64,000 bases of DNA from Chlorocebus sabaeus (GCF_047675955.1 NC_132911.1:22838565-22902564); one strand, 5' to 3'; shown: positions 47,587 to 59,401, counted from the first letter of the stretch. Program-made: numbers and translations. Notes: generated by a model from the letters alone, not told the origin.

Positions 47587-48434
47587 GGCTGGGTGTGGTG
47601 GCTCACACCTATCATCCTCATGCTTTGAGAAGCTGAGGCAGGAGGATGGCTTGAGGCCAGAAGTCCAAGACCAGCCTAGGCAACAGAATGAGACCTCATT
47701 TCTAAAAAAAAAAAAGTTAAAAAATTAGCTGGGCACCAGCAATCCCATTACTGGGTGTATTCCCAAATGATTATAAATCATGCTACTATAAAGACACATG
47801 CACACTTATGTTTACTGCAGCACTATTCACAATAGCAAAGACTTGGAACCAACCCAAATGTCCATCATTGATAGACTGGATTAAGAAAATGTGGCACATA
47901 TACACCATGGAATACGATGCAGCCATAAAAAAGGACGAGTTCATGTCCTTAGCAGGGCCATGGATGAAGCTGGAAACCATCATTCTGAGCAAACTACCAC
48001 AAGGACAGAAAACCAAACACCGCATGTTCTCACTCATAGGTGGGAATTAAACAATGAGAACACTTGGACACAGGGTGGGGAACATCACACACTGGGGCCT
48101 GTCGTGGGGTTGGGGGAGGGATAGCATTGGGAGAAATGCCTAATGTAAATGACGGGTTGATGGGTGCAGTGGGCCAGCATGGCACAGGTATACCTATGTA
48201 ACAAACCTGCATGTTCTGCACATGTACCCTAGAATTTAAAGTATAATAATAATGAAAAAAAATTAGCTGGGCACAGTGGTACCTGCCCATAGTCCTAGCT
48301 CCCAGGAGGCTGAGGTGGGAGAATCACTTAAGCCCAGGAGTTTGAGGCTGCAGTGAGCCAGTATTGTGCCACTGTACTCCAGCCTGGGCAACAGAGCGAG
48401 ATCTCTTCTCTAAGAAACAAAACAAAACAAAACA
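47587..48434 (+). mobile_element. AluJ-like SINE split by L1 (third of trio)
   Basis: Left arm 47587-47735, right arm from about 48255; GGAGGATGGCTTGAGGCCAG is AluJ-like. The interruption is the L1 at 47736-48254. Confidence 0.9.
47736..48254 (+). mobile_element. 5'-truncated L1PA element
   Basis: End of ORF2 plus 3' UTR: 'tcccattactgggtgtattc', AATGAGAACACTTGGACAC, CATGTACCCTAGAATTTAAA. The duplicated target AAAATTAGCTGGGCA lies at 47721-47735 and again at 48259-48273. About 519 bp; no functional ORF. Confidence 0.92.
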
Positions 48435-48899
48435 GTGGCCTCCCAGATACAGACCCATGTCCCAACTACCAGCTTGACACTTTCCTCAGCACCTGAAACC
48501 AAGCACATTCAAGATGCCTTCACCTCTTCCTCTTTTCATCGAGTCACTGAGGGACACGCCTGCCTCCAGCTTTGCAGACCTTTGTGACCATCTCTCTTCC
48601 TCACTCATGCGCCCATTCAGCCCAAGCAAGACCTTCTCTTTGCCCTTCTATTTGCCTGCCATTCTCACTCCCAATTCCCAGTCAGCTGTGCAAGGAGAAT
48701 TGTGCGAGCATAAGAAAGGGCGTGATAATGCTGTCATCTTACCTAGGCCCACACTGTCTCCTGGCCTCTGGTTTCTTCTCCCATCCGTTCATCCTCTTTG
48801 ACCACAGTGCATTCAAGGGTCTTGCTCAGATCTTCCCGGTGGCACCCTCGCGTTAGGCCCAAATCACACCTTGCCATTCTCTGTCCCTTCTTTCTACCT

Positions 48900-49040
48900 A
48901 TCAGAATCCTGCCAGCCCTCAGGGAAATTGTTAATCATTTGTTCATTCAAAAATATTTGTCCAGTGCTACCATGTCCCAAGTGCTGTGTGAGACTCTGAA
49001 AGGACAGGCATGGTCCTCGCTGTCATGAGGTCCGTGATCT
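48900..49040 (-). repeat. L2 LINE, inverted
   Basis: GTTCATTCAAAAATATTTG, 'gtcccaagtgctgtgtgaga' and GTCCTCGCTGTCATGAGG match the inverted L2 3' end. Confidence 0.5.
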
Positions 49041-49149
49041 AGAGGAGGAGAGGCAGTACCAGCATCGCTGTGAAGCCCCCTTCCCTGCCCCCAAATAGCA
49101 CATCCACACGTTTCATTTCTTCTTTATTCCTCCAGCACTGGTGTCTGGT

Positions 49150-49390
49150 GACTCATTGAGTTCTTGGCTTATGCTGACTATCTTGTACTAGTATTTACTT
49201 TTCCGCATCCTTCTGCCATTCAATTGGACTGTGAATCCCCTAAGGGCAAAACTGTGCCTTATTCATTTTTGTATTACCCACACAGTAAGAAATTATTACT
49301 GGTTCCTTCCAACCACGTCTGAGGACTCACTATAGCCAGACACAGAGTGGGTCCTCAAACATGTTTGGAAGGAACCAGTAATGATTTTTT
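49150..49390 (+). repeat. L2 LINE 3' end with inverted self-copy
   Basis: GACTGTGAATCCCCTAAGGG and CTTATTCATTTTTGTATTAC are L2 3' UTR. The terminal part is present as two inverted copies forming the hairpin at 49288-49389. Confidence 0.6.
49288..49389 (-). other. Long hairpin, microRNA-precursor-like
   Basis: Arms 49295-49331 and 49346-49382 are inverted copies identical at 33 of 37 positions, the outer 18 perfect; the loop is 14 nt (49332-49345). On the minus strand, the sense of LOXL2 pre-mRNA, two of the four differences become G-U pairs, so 35 of 37 positions can pair. Pairing continues for about six more bases outside. Size and symmetry fit a microRNA precursor. I recognise no known microRNA, and there is no evidence of processing. 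Confidence 0.6.
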
Positions 49391-49817
49391 CAAAATCCAG
49401 CAACAGGAGTTTAGCTTAGCTAGACATGCTGTGCGCCCAAGTTCAACATTTTAATAGAGACTTTTTTTATTCTTTAATGCAAAATAAACAGCTACGTAGT
49501 CCTCCCCTCTCTTCCTAACATAAGCATGACTTGTGTGACTTAAGGACAGGAGAACATCTGTGCTTTGTCCAGGCATCCTTTTGTCACCTGAGCTCCCTAA
49601 CACCCTCCCCCCTTTTCCCTTGAGATCTGGCACCAATAAATAGTTACTGAACTGAATTAAAAGCCGTCTGATCCTCAGCACACAGTTAGATGGCTTGGCT
49701 AAGTGGGTATTATCTGTACACAGTATGAGGCATGTTGTATTCCAGGAGTCTGGCTATGTTGTAATTATCCCTTTTTGATGATCCAATCAGAAACTCTTAG
49801 TTTAAGAGGCTGCTGGG

Positions 49818-50101
49818 GGGCTGAGCGCAGTGGCTCATGCCTGTAATCCCAACACTTTGGGAGGCCGAGGCGGGTGGTTCACCTGAGGTCAGGAGTTTCA
49901 GACCAGCCTGGCCAACGTGGGGCTCTACTAAAAATACAAAAATTAGCCGGGCGTGGTGGCACGCACCTGTAATCCCAGTTACTCAGGAGGCTGAGGCAGG
50001 AGAATCACTTGAACCCAGGAGGCAGAGGTTGCAGTGAGCCGAGGTCACGCCATTGCACTCCAGCCTGGGCGACGAGAGCGAAACTCCAACTCAACAAAAA
50101 A
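49818..50101 (+). mobile_element. Alu SINE
   Basis: Plus-strand Alu. Target-site duplications AAGAGGCTGCTGG (49804-49816) and AATAAGCTGCTAG (50100-50112). About 15 bp are missing after GGCCAACGTGG. Confidence 0.92.
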
Positions 50102-50579
50102 TAAGCTGCTAGTAACGTTCTTTAGCCTGTGACTTCTTGATGGAAGAAAGTGGGAGAGGAAAGGCATTTCAACAAATTCTGTTCCTCAGCTCTAGGCGAC
50201 AGAGGCCAGTGGGGGCAGGGTGGGGGTGGCCTGGAGAGCTGAGGTCATGCTGACACCACCAAAGGAAAGAGCCGGTAGTCTGTTGGGGCCTTCCTCCTGT
50301 AAATCAAAAGCTTTGCAACACTGCTGGAAAACTGAATGCTCTGTGTTTCATTTTCCAAGCAGGCAGCCACTTGGGTAGGTAACAGAGGCTGCTTTTTTGG
50401 AGAACGGGCAAGCCCTGCTGTCGGCAGGAAGCCGGTGGGACACCTGCTCCAACAACCAGTCCCTGTGATCTAGCAGTTCCTCCTGTCCTGGTCAGGCCTG
50501 ACTGCCCACCACACACCCTCGTGGTGAATCTGGGGTTCTCTTCACAGCCATCATCACCATGGTAACACAGTCATGATGC

Positions 50580-50715
50580 ATGAGATTGTTTCTCCACTGC
50601 TGGACGGTAAGCTCGGGGTGGGCAAGATGGTCCGTTCCATCACTCCCTTTATCCTCATGCCTAGTGTAGGGTCTGGTGCTGAATCGAAATGTATGAGTGA
50701 ATGAACGAACAGATC
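50580..50715 (+). repeat. L2 LINE 3' end
   Basis: 'tatcctcatgcctagtgtag' and a GTATGAGTGAATGAACGAAC tail are the L2 end. Confidence 0.55.
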
Positions 50716-51379
50716 CTTAGCAACAGGCTCCTGGGGATGGGGTTCTGGGAATTCCATGGCATTGACACCCAGCATAGCTGAGGTGACTCAAATAAGCCAC
50801 TTAGGCGCATTGCAGAACCAGGCTGACCGCTGCCCACTCTGCCCTAGTCACGTCACCAGACCTCTCTGCAGAGTGGCTCTGCACACCCAGGGCAGGCAGA
50901 GGCTTTCTCTGGCCCAGCTCAAGCCCCCACTTCCTCCAGATAGCAACTATCCCACAGGTTTCCTCATTCACCTCTGTCTTCTCCAAACTGCCATGCATTT
51001 GAGCACCCAATCACATTCTTCAAAGTCTGAGTACATCCTGTCCATGTATTTATTTCATCTAAAACAAATTATAAGCCTCCTTATTCATGTGTGCTATCTA
51101 ACAAATAAATAGAATGTTATGTATTGGTTTATTTCATCTCACGAAGAGTTATAATGGTATTTATACTTTTCAAAGCATTGTATCTACAACACCCGGGTCA
51201 GAAACCAGGTTCCCATCTGTTATCCACATACACACCCTTCTGCATTTCAGATGTTCAGTTGGGAAAATAGGTCACTCTAGAACTACTTGCTTTGTGTGTC
51301 CCTTTTGGTAGCTGGCAAGCCCTGGCTATATACAGGCTCTTAGTAAATAGAATCGCGGAATGTGAGGGCTGGACGGGAT

Positions 51380-51676
51380 CTTTTTTTTTTTTTTTTTTTT
51401 TTTTTTTTGAGATGGAGTCTCCCTCTGTTGCCCAGGCTGGAGTGCAGTGGTGCAATGTTAGCTCACTACAACCTCCATCTCCTGGGTTAAAATGATTCTC
51501 GAGTAGCTGGGACTACAGGCATGCATTAGCATGCCCAACTAATTTTTTGTATTTTTAGTAGTGTGGGGGGGGTCTCGTCACATTGGCCAGGCTGGTCTCG
51601 AACTCCTGACCTCAGATCCATCCATCTTGGCCTTCCGGAGTGCTGGGAATACAGGCATGAGCCACCGTGACCAGCC
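51380..51676 (-). mobile_element. Alu SINE
   Basis: Inverted Alu with about 28 T in its tail. Target-site duplications CTGGACGGGAT (51369-51379) and CTGGACAGGAT (51677-51687). Part of the left arm is deleted. Confidence 0.92.
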
Positions 51677-54224
51677 CTGGACAGGATGTTATACATCCTC
51701 TTGCCCAAGAAGTAGGAGAGACAAAACCCAGGAGAGCTACATCTGATTGTCCAGCCAGACAGCTCAGTAAAACTGAGAGTTCAGAGGCTGTGGGCCTCCA
51801 CCTTGGCTCCTTCTACCCTTGCCGAAAAGTCCGGCACGAACTATCCCCTGGCTACCATTTCTCTTCCTCTTATAGAGAGAGGCCATCCAACTACCCCGTG
51901 ACTATCTAGGAATGGGGTCTAAATTTAGGCGTGGGGGGACCACTACCTTCTAAACTGCACAGAGGTGAAAAAATAGGCCGGCCTCCTTTTTTCCCCAAAC
52001 CACCCAGTGCAACCTCTCTGGTGAGAGTCAGGGGAAGGATGAGATTCCTGGCTGGGAAGGGTTCAGACTTTTCAGAAGTCCTTCTAGAGACCTTTCCCTT
52101 TTAGGCTGAAGCCCTCCACCCTCGGCCGCCCCCAAACAGACAGAGCTGCCGCTGGGAGGGCAATGCTGAAACATTTGGCAGCTGACTGTAACTAATAAAA
52201 ACCTGGACCCAAGGAATTTAAAAAATTTACAGCAGCCTCAGTCTCTGTGGTTAAGATGAGAAGAAAGGGCTTTTTCAGGTCTCAGCATCCTTCCAGACGA
52301 ACGCGAGACAGCAGAGAATAGGGGGACCGGGTTCTCCCCTTGGGTGGAAAGAAATGGCTTTCTCCTCATTCTGTCCTCATCGCCCCTCTGTTGGCCCCTC
52401 AAGACCTCCTGCGCGGCCCACTTTCACAAATGGGAAACTGAGGCTTGGAGGTCACTCACGGGATAGGCAACACCTAAATCTCACAGCCTGGGGATTTTCC
52501 AATCAGTTCCGGCAATGGAATTGCTTTTTGCAAAAGAGCCTTTAAAGGATGGGTAAGGAAGAAGGTGGGGTGGGGCGGGGTGAAGAAAAAAGACCAAAAC
52601 GTTTCCTGATCTAGCGACACACAGCCCAGCCACGAGGCTTCCTGTGAGAGCACATGACGGGGCAACGTGCAGAGCAGCCGGGGAGCAGAGGTTTACTCAG
52701 CAGGGCATCTGGATTTGTCATCTTTCCTTATCTAATGCTTTTTCCAACCGGTCTACCCGCCACAGGCAGGAAACAAAGCCTCTCGATTTAAGAGGCTCTG
52801 AAATCCTGGGAGGTTTGGTTTGGGCTCTGTTTTCCAGGTTTAAAAGAGATCTGTTCGTTTGGAGCCAAGAGCATTTCACATTTGCTTATTTGCTCCTACT
52901 TACCTCCTTTTAAGAAAGTTTTGAGGATTGACCTAAAACTGATTTTCTTTATATCCAGACACACTTCTGTTTTGTAGGACAGTGTCCAGAGGCCCAAGAA
53001 GGGTCAGTCACTGGACATATAGCTGTGAGTTCCAGTCTCCACTGGGACGGGAACCCAGGGGTTCTGCCTTCAATTCTGGAGTCCAAAACTGAGGACATAC
53101 AATAAGATATGACGGCACAGCCTGTGTCAGAAAAGGGGAAAACTGAGAACCTGCCTGGTTAATTTCCTGGATGAAATGAACCAAGGCTGGGGATTCAGTC
53201 GTAGGACTAACCCAGGGTAGCACTTTTAGAGTCTGCAAAGTACTTTTACAGAAATCATCTGATTTTTTTCCCCTACAGAATATTTAAAACTACCTTGTAA
53301 ATGATGAATGCACACTACGTCATTTTGATGGAGAAACCATTGCCACTGAACTACAGACCATCACAGCTGGAAGGGATTGAATTCAACTTGCTCGACACTT
53401 GCCCTGTTGTTCTGGATGCTGGTCAAAAGGCAGGTTAGGGTACAAACCTGTGAACTTTCCCTTGGTGGGGTCACTTATGTGAAGAAGGTGTGATTTTTTT
53501 TTTCCTCCTCTAGAGGGGAATTTACAATCAGGAGCTCCCAAGGATGCTGCAAGCAGCTGTAGGAGTCCAGGGAAGCACAGTTCACTCATTAAGTGAAATT
53601 CCATCAACCAGGCTCCAGGGCTCAGTGACTCATGCCTCTGGCATTCCAGAGTAGGATGAACTTGGTCTAGACTAATGCAGTTTTCTTCCATTCTCTGCTT
53701 TGGGAATTCCAGTGCACTCTGGAGGAAGCATGGGTTGTGAGGGTCATCTGTAATGATCTGTGACCTGTCCCCAATCTCCAGGGGTTAATGAGGGTGAATG
53801 TTACAGAGCCCAGTCCAAGCCCCTGCAGAGCAGGCATGGGAAGGGACGCAGAGGCCCTCATCACATTCTTTAGCCCAGTGGTCTACGACTGGGGTCGCAA
53901 AACACAGAGAAATCATTCACTGACATTTCATTCCTGGCCACTTTTCAATTTGCCCCTTCCAAACTGGGGGAATTCGAAGGAGGGCTTTAACTCTCACACT
54001 TTGATATGAAGAGTGAAAAGTCTGTACCTGGTTTCAAGGTCAAGGCCATCAGGGGCTGCAGAAAAGGCAAACAGAGAACCCAAGCACACAATACACATGC
54101 TGGTTGGCATCCCTTCTCTCTCTATGTTCTCACATACACGTGATGCCAATTTACACATGGTACGCAATGTCAATATCCAGCTAGGCACACACTATGTGGG
54201 ATGAGTACATTTTCCCAGACACTG

Positions 54225-54354
54225 AGTAACAGTGTCTTGAAACTTGGCAATCACTTAATCCCACTTCCCTCCCCATGTAGGCAATCTGACCACAATATTC
54301 CTGGCAGGTGTTGTCCAGTTCATGCTTGAATTCCTCCACCTACAAGAAGCTCAC
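54225..54354 (+). repeat. Ancient CR1/L3-like LINE fragment (tentative)
   Basis: 'atgtaggcaatctgaccaca' and TTCCTGGCAGGTGTTGTCCA recall a conserved mammalian CR1/L3-type repeat, interrupted by LTR7 and Alus and continuing near 55200. Confidence 0.4.
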
Positions 54355-54807
54355 TGTCAGGCCTCCGAGCCCAAGCCAAGCCATCGCATCCCCTGTGACT
54401 TGCATGTATAGGCCCAGATGGCCTGAAGTAACTGAAGAATCACAAAAGAAGTACAAATGCCCTGACCCGCCTTAACTGATGACATTCCACCACAAAAGAA
54501 GTGAAAATGACCGGTCCCTGCCTTAAGCGATGACATTACCTTGTGAAATTCCTTTTCCTGGCTCATCCTGGCTCAAAAAGCTCCCCCATTGAGCACCTTG
54601 TAACCCCCACTCCTGCCCGCCAGAGAACAACCCCCCTTTGACTGTAATTTTCCTTTACTTACCCAAATACTATAAAAGGGCCCCACCCTTATCTCCCTTC
54701 GCTGACTCTCTTTTCGGACTCAGCCCGCCTGCGCCCAGGTGAAATAAACAGCCATGTTGCTCACACAAAGCCTGTTTGGTGGTCTCTTCACACGGACGCG
54801 CGTGACA
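54355..54807 (+). mobile_element. LTR7 (HERV-H family) solo LTR
   Basis: 453 bp beginning TGTCAGGCCTCCGAGCCC and ending GTGACA, with exact 5-bp target duplications CTCAC at 54350-54354 and 54808-54812. A TATAAAA box lies at 54671-54677 and an AATAAA signal at 54743-54748, in the usual LTR order. No internal viral sequence, so a solo LTR. Orientation is antisense to LOXL2. The subfamily within LTR7 was not resolved. Confidence 0.93.
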
Positions 54808-54917
54808 CTCACCACTAACTTTGGGTAGAGCTACCTACTATGGGGCTTCCAGTGAGCCTAAGATCTATCTCCCATCATGCTCCCCTCCGCCTTGGCTCTG
54901 GGAGTTGGAATATATTC

Positions 54918-55198
54918 TTTTTTTTTTTGAGACAGAGTTTTGCTCTTGTTGCCCAGGCTGGAGTGCAATGGCACCATGTCGGCTCACTGCAACCTCCCCT
55001 TCCCAGGTTCAACCTCAGCCTCCCAAGTAGCTGGGATTACAGGCACCTGCCACCACGCCCAGCTAATTTTGTATTTTCAGTAGAGACGGGGTTTCACCAT
55101 GTTGGCCAGGCTGGTCTTGAACTCCTGACCTCACATGATTTGTCTGCCTCGGCCTCCCAAAGTGCTGGGATTACAAGCATGAGCCACTGCATCCGGCC
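54918..55198 (-). mobile_element. Alu SINE
   Basis: Inverted Alu. Target-site duplications GGAGTTGGAATATATTC (54901-54917) and GGAGTTGGAATACATTC (ending 55216). About 20 bp missing in the left arm. Confidence 0.92.
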
Positions 55199-55560
55199 GG
55201 GAGTTGGAATACATTCTAAACATTCTTCTGCATGGTAGTAGTTCAAGTATTTGAAGAGAACCATCTCCCCCCATATCTCTTTTCTTGACAAAAAACTTCA
55301 GTTCCTCGTGATATGGTTTCCAGATTTGTCTCCATCCTGCTGGCCTTTCCCCTGGTGACCTGGTTAAGATCTGGATCCAGAACTGAACCCTGCAGTTAGC
55401 GACTGGTCCAAAAGGCAAAGAGCTTAGGGAAATAATTCTTCTATCTGTAAAGCAGTTGCCATTAACTTTTTTTTTTTTTTTTTTTTTTTCCAGCAGCCCT
55501 ACCACACTCTTGGCTGATACCGAGCTTTTTGTCAACCACTGCTGCCTCAGAGATTTGTTC
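55199..55560 (+). repeat. Ancient CR1/L3-like LINE fragment, continued (tentative)
   Basis: 'caagtatttgaagagaacc', ATATGGTTTCCAGATTTG and ATCCAGAACTGAACCCTG follow the order of the same ancient repeat family seen before the LTR7. A poly(T) run interrupts it at about 55468-55490. Confidence 0.4.
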
Positions 55561-55858
55561 TTTTTTTTTTTTTTTTTGAGATAGGGTCTCGCTCTGTCAC
55601 CCAGGCTGGAATGCAGTGGCACCATCATTGTTCACTGCAGCCTCCACCTCCTAGGGTCAATCAATCCTTCCACCTCAGCCTCCCAGGTAGCTGGGACCAC
55701 AGGCGCATGCCACCATGTCAGGTTAATTTTTTTAATTTGGTAGAGATGTGGTCTCGCCATATTGCCCAGGCTGGTCTCAAACTCCTGGGCTCAAGCAATC
55801 TGACCACCTCTGCCACCCAAAGTGCTGGGATTACAGGTGTGAGCCACCACAACACGCC
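55561..55858 (-). mobile_element. Alu SINE (older)
   Basis: Inverted Alu from poly(T) and GAGATAGGGTCTCGCTCTG to GAGCCACCACAACACGCC. Confidence 0.92.
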
Positions 55859-56162
55859 TTTTTTTTTTTTTTTTTTTTGAGACGGAGTCTCGCTCTGTAG
55901 TCCAGGCTGGAGTGCAGTGGCCGCATCTCAGCTCACTGCAAGCTCCACCTCCCGGGTTTATGCCATTTTCCTGCCTCAGCCTCCCAAGTAGCTGGGACTA
56001 CAGGCGCCCGCCACCTTGCCCGGCTAGTTTTTTGTATTTTTTTAGTAGAGACGGGGTTTCACCGTGTTAGCCAGGATGGTCTCGATCTCCTGACCTCGTG
56101 ATCTGCCTGTCTCGGCCTCCCAAAGTGCTGGAATTACAGGCTTGAGCCACCGCGCCTGGCCC
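55859..56162 (-). mobile_element. AluY, Old World monkey-like
   Basis: Inverted Alu inserted at the edge of the previous one; AACACGCCTTTTTTTT recurs at about 55851 and 56165. 'cccggctagttttttgta' and 'ggcttgagccaccgcg' are the monkey-type positions. Confidence 0.92.
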
Positions 56163-57347
56163 AAAACACGCCTTTTTTTTAAAAAAAAAAGATCAATGAT
56201 TTTTTAGTTACTCTCCCTAAAGTCTGCACTCCTGGGACTTTTTTTCCCCCATGGACTTTGATATAGGCCCTTCTATTCATCCCTAGTATGTTACAGCTTG
56301 GGCCCATTATTTCAACCTACAGCAGTTTTTCTGAAAGTTCATTCCATAATTTTATACTCCAGCAATCTCTCCTAGTTTTGTATCTCCCATAGATTTTATC
56401 AGTATTCCTTTTAATTTCCATGAACATTCCTGATACATGATAGGGAGGCTGGAGCAGAGCCCTAGCGCTCGCCATCAGAGACCATCCACTCTGTTTACAC
56501 AAATTAGTCAGCAGTTTACCCTGGGTATCATTAGTCAGTGTGTTCATGACCTCACCCAACTGCATGTCCACCAAAGCTATGTCTCTTCTTCTTATCCACA
56601 AAAATTTAATAGCAGGCATTTCTTTAGCTGAGAGGAATGATCCTATGACTTCAGCTACCGACACAGGCCATTCCAGAAGGTATTTTGGAGAAATGTCTCA
56701 GCATCCCATAAATATCCCACATAGGTGGTCCAGGCAGTTCTCCACCCATCAGGCCAGCACTGCCAGTAAGCATGAGCCTTAGCCACAAAGCCCTGGATGC
56801 AAGAACCTTCTGGCAACTCACGGAGGTTCTCCCCAGACATCCTGAGGTCTGGGTCCTTTCATGACCTACTTTCAGTGGCTACCAAAGGGAAGAAGTTGCA
56901 GGGGACTGGTCATCAATGAAAGTTCCCTCAGTCTCTGTGGTTGGGCCAGAAAGCTTCCCCCTGGCTTGTGGGCACCAGCCTGATCTATCTGACAGCAAAA
57001 GCGAGGTCTTCTAGGAAAATGCAGAGCGTGTAAGGCTGTGGATGTCACCTGGCTCTTTAAGCCAGACGTCTCCATAGGTTGCCTCTGTGGGTTTCCGGAG
57101 ATTCGTTAGGGTCCATGCTCCTTGCCTTGGAAGGATCCCCAGCTTTCTCCAAGGTGTACATCTTGTCTTGCAGGTTCTAAGGGCTGGAGGACAAGGGCCA
57201 TGTTTTCTTTCTCTACTGGTATCCCAAACCAGCAGGTACCCAACAAATGCCCTGAAGAAAGGTAGGGGCTAAGCTTTCCCATCATGGAATCTCAGCCCTT
57301 CCAGAATAAGAAAGTTGTCTCCGACATATTTTTTTTTCAGTCTTTTT

Positions 57348-57638
57348 TTTTTTTTTGAGATGGAGTCTTGCTGTTGTCGGCTCAGGCTGGAGTGCAATGG
57401 TGCGATCTCGGCTCACTGCAACCTCCACCTCCCAGGTTCCAGCAATTCTGCCTCAGCCTCCTGAGTAGCTGAGATTATAGGCACCCGCCACCATGCCTGG
57501 CTAATTTTTGTATTTTTAGTAGAGACGGGATTTTACCATGTTAGCCAGGCTGGTCTCGAACTCCTGACCTCAGGTGATCCACCCGCCTTGGCCTCCCAAA
57601 ATGCTGGGATTACAGGCATGAGCCACCATGCCCGGCCA
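57348..57638 (-). mobile_element. Alu SINE
   Basis: Inverted Alu. Target-site duplication TTTTCAGTCTTTT at about 57335 and 57639. Confidence 0.92.
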
Positions 57639-57694
57639 TTTTCAGTCTTTTCTATGTTTATTCTACCCCATGAGAGTTCTGCTTTTGATATGAC

Positions 57695-57785
57695 CCATCT
57701 TATTTCACCCTGGAATTGCTAAGCATTGGAACTGGCACTTAGTAGGTATTCAACAAACATTTATCTAATGAAGTGCCACTCAGAG
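57695..57785 (+). repeat. L2 LINE 3' end
   Basis: 'ctggcacttagtaggtattc' and AACAAACATTTATCTAATGA are the L2 end. Confidence 0.5.
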
Positions 57786-58174
57786 TCCTTTTTCCAAAAT
57801 CTTTTTTTTTCTAATGCCAGATGAGCCTTCTCATTTTCTTGACACAAAGCTCACTGATGTTTTGGCCTGTCCTTTTTTTTTTTTTTTTTTAAATTCAAGT
57901 CATCAATGACTTTCTTATGCCAAGAAGCCTGGGTCTTCACTGGACACTCCAGGTAGATTAACCTGAGGTTCTAGGTTGAACAGAGGACCATCCAAGATGT
58001 TACAAATCAGCTCATGGTCCGATTAGGCAGGACAAGCTGTGAAGAAATTATTTGCTTCCATGTGCTTCTCACTGCTGTTTAGTTTATATTTTATTCTGGG
58101 AGATTCTCCACCTAAGGGGATAACAATTTCTGGCTCACATTTCTGGGGAGAAGAAAATTTGGAAGTTGGAGACA

Positions 58175-58330
58175 TTGTTCCCATTAGGTACCTAGAATTT
58201 ATCTGTTGGATACAATGATGCATAAGATATAGCCCCTGCCCTCTGGGAGTTTCCAATCTCATGGGAGAGACAAGATACACATAAGTGGGGGCTAATTATT
58301 GCTCATGAGGTTATAAGGAATGGAGATGGA
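58175..58330 (-). repeat. L2 LINE, inverted
   Basis: 'atgcataagatatagcccc' and GCCCTCTGGGAGTTTCCAAT follow inverted L2. Confidence 0.5.
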
Positions 58331-59077
58331 AAATTTTGTGAAACTGGGTTGGACAAGCCCATCTGTCAGATCATAAACTTCATGGTAAAGAAGGCAAAGC
58401 TGTCATTAGTGACTGGAAGACTGAAGAAAGTACATCGACTCCATCACAATCTCTCCAGTTATCTTCAATAAAATAGCAGCATTTGACAGGTGTCGACCAG
58501 AAGCAGCCTCCTCCACAGCTGAGAGAAGCCTGGAAGTCCTTTTCCATGCTATACTACAGGGCTGGACAAATTCCCAGCACACTTGGGAACATATATGGAG
58601 AGAGAAGGACTGTGTGAGCCATGACAGTAAAGGCCACAGTCTTGGGAGAACTTCCTCTCGAGCCCAAGTAGGGCAATTTCAAGTCACTTTTCTTCTGCAT
58701 TAGTGCTGGGGTCAGTTGGAGGCTGAAGCACAGTGAAGCACCTGGATTTGGGGCAGATCCCACAATTCCTTGGGGGTGGCGTCCGACATGTTCCTTGAGG
58801 ACAGGAGTGTTAGCTGCCAACTCCTCCTGCCCTAAGCCCCACATATGTTGCACATAAGAGTCATGTAATAAATGTTTGTTAATTTAATTGTTTGGGTAAA
58901 GAATTTGCTGGAAAACTAACCCTGAAATTTAGCCATAAATGTAGATTTTCAAATGCTGCAATGATCAGTCTGGCAACATCAGAATCATCTGGGGCTGCTT
59001 AAAGAAAAATAAACTGGTCCCATAGCAGGAGATTTTGAGCCAGCAGGCCAGTGGGAGGCCCCAGTACCTCCATTTTT

Positions 59078-59236
59078 TTGTTTGTTTGAGACGGAGTCTC
59101 GCTCTGTCACCCAGGCTGAAGTGCAGTGGCGTCATCTTGGCTCACTGCAAGCTCCGCCTCCCGGGTTCATGCCATTCTCCTGCTTCAGCCTCCTGAGTAG
59201 CTGGGACTAAAGGCGCCCGCTACCACACCTGGCTAA

Positions 59237-59287
<51 letters not shown>

Positions 59288-59401
59288 TAGAGACAGGGTT
59301 TCACCATGTTAGCCAGGATGGTTTTGATGTCCTGACCTCGTGATCCGCCTGCCTCAGCCTCCCAAAGTGCTGAGATTACAGGCGTGAGCCACTGCGCCCA
59401 A
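59078..59401 (-). mobile_element. Alu SINE carrying an internal TG repeat
   Basis: Inverted Alu whose left-arm TTTTTGTATTTTTAG segment has been replaced by (TG)23. Target-site duplications CCCAGTACCTCCATTTTT (59060-59077) and CCCAGTACCTGCATTTTT (59402-59419). Confidence 0.93.
59239..59284. repeat. (TG)23 microsatellite inside an Alu
   Basis: 46 bp of uninterrupted TG between GGCTAATC and TAGTAGAGACAGG of the host Alu. Confidence 0.97.

Noticed and set aside
47736..48254. Possible active L1
   Set aside because: Only about 0.5 kb of the 3' end is present; ORF1 and most of ORF2 are missing.
54355..54807. Possible full HERV-H provirus
   Set aside because: Host sequence with the same 5-bp target duplication lies immediately on both sides, so only a solo LTR is present.
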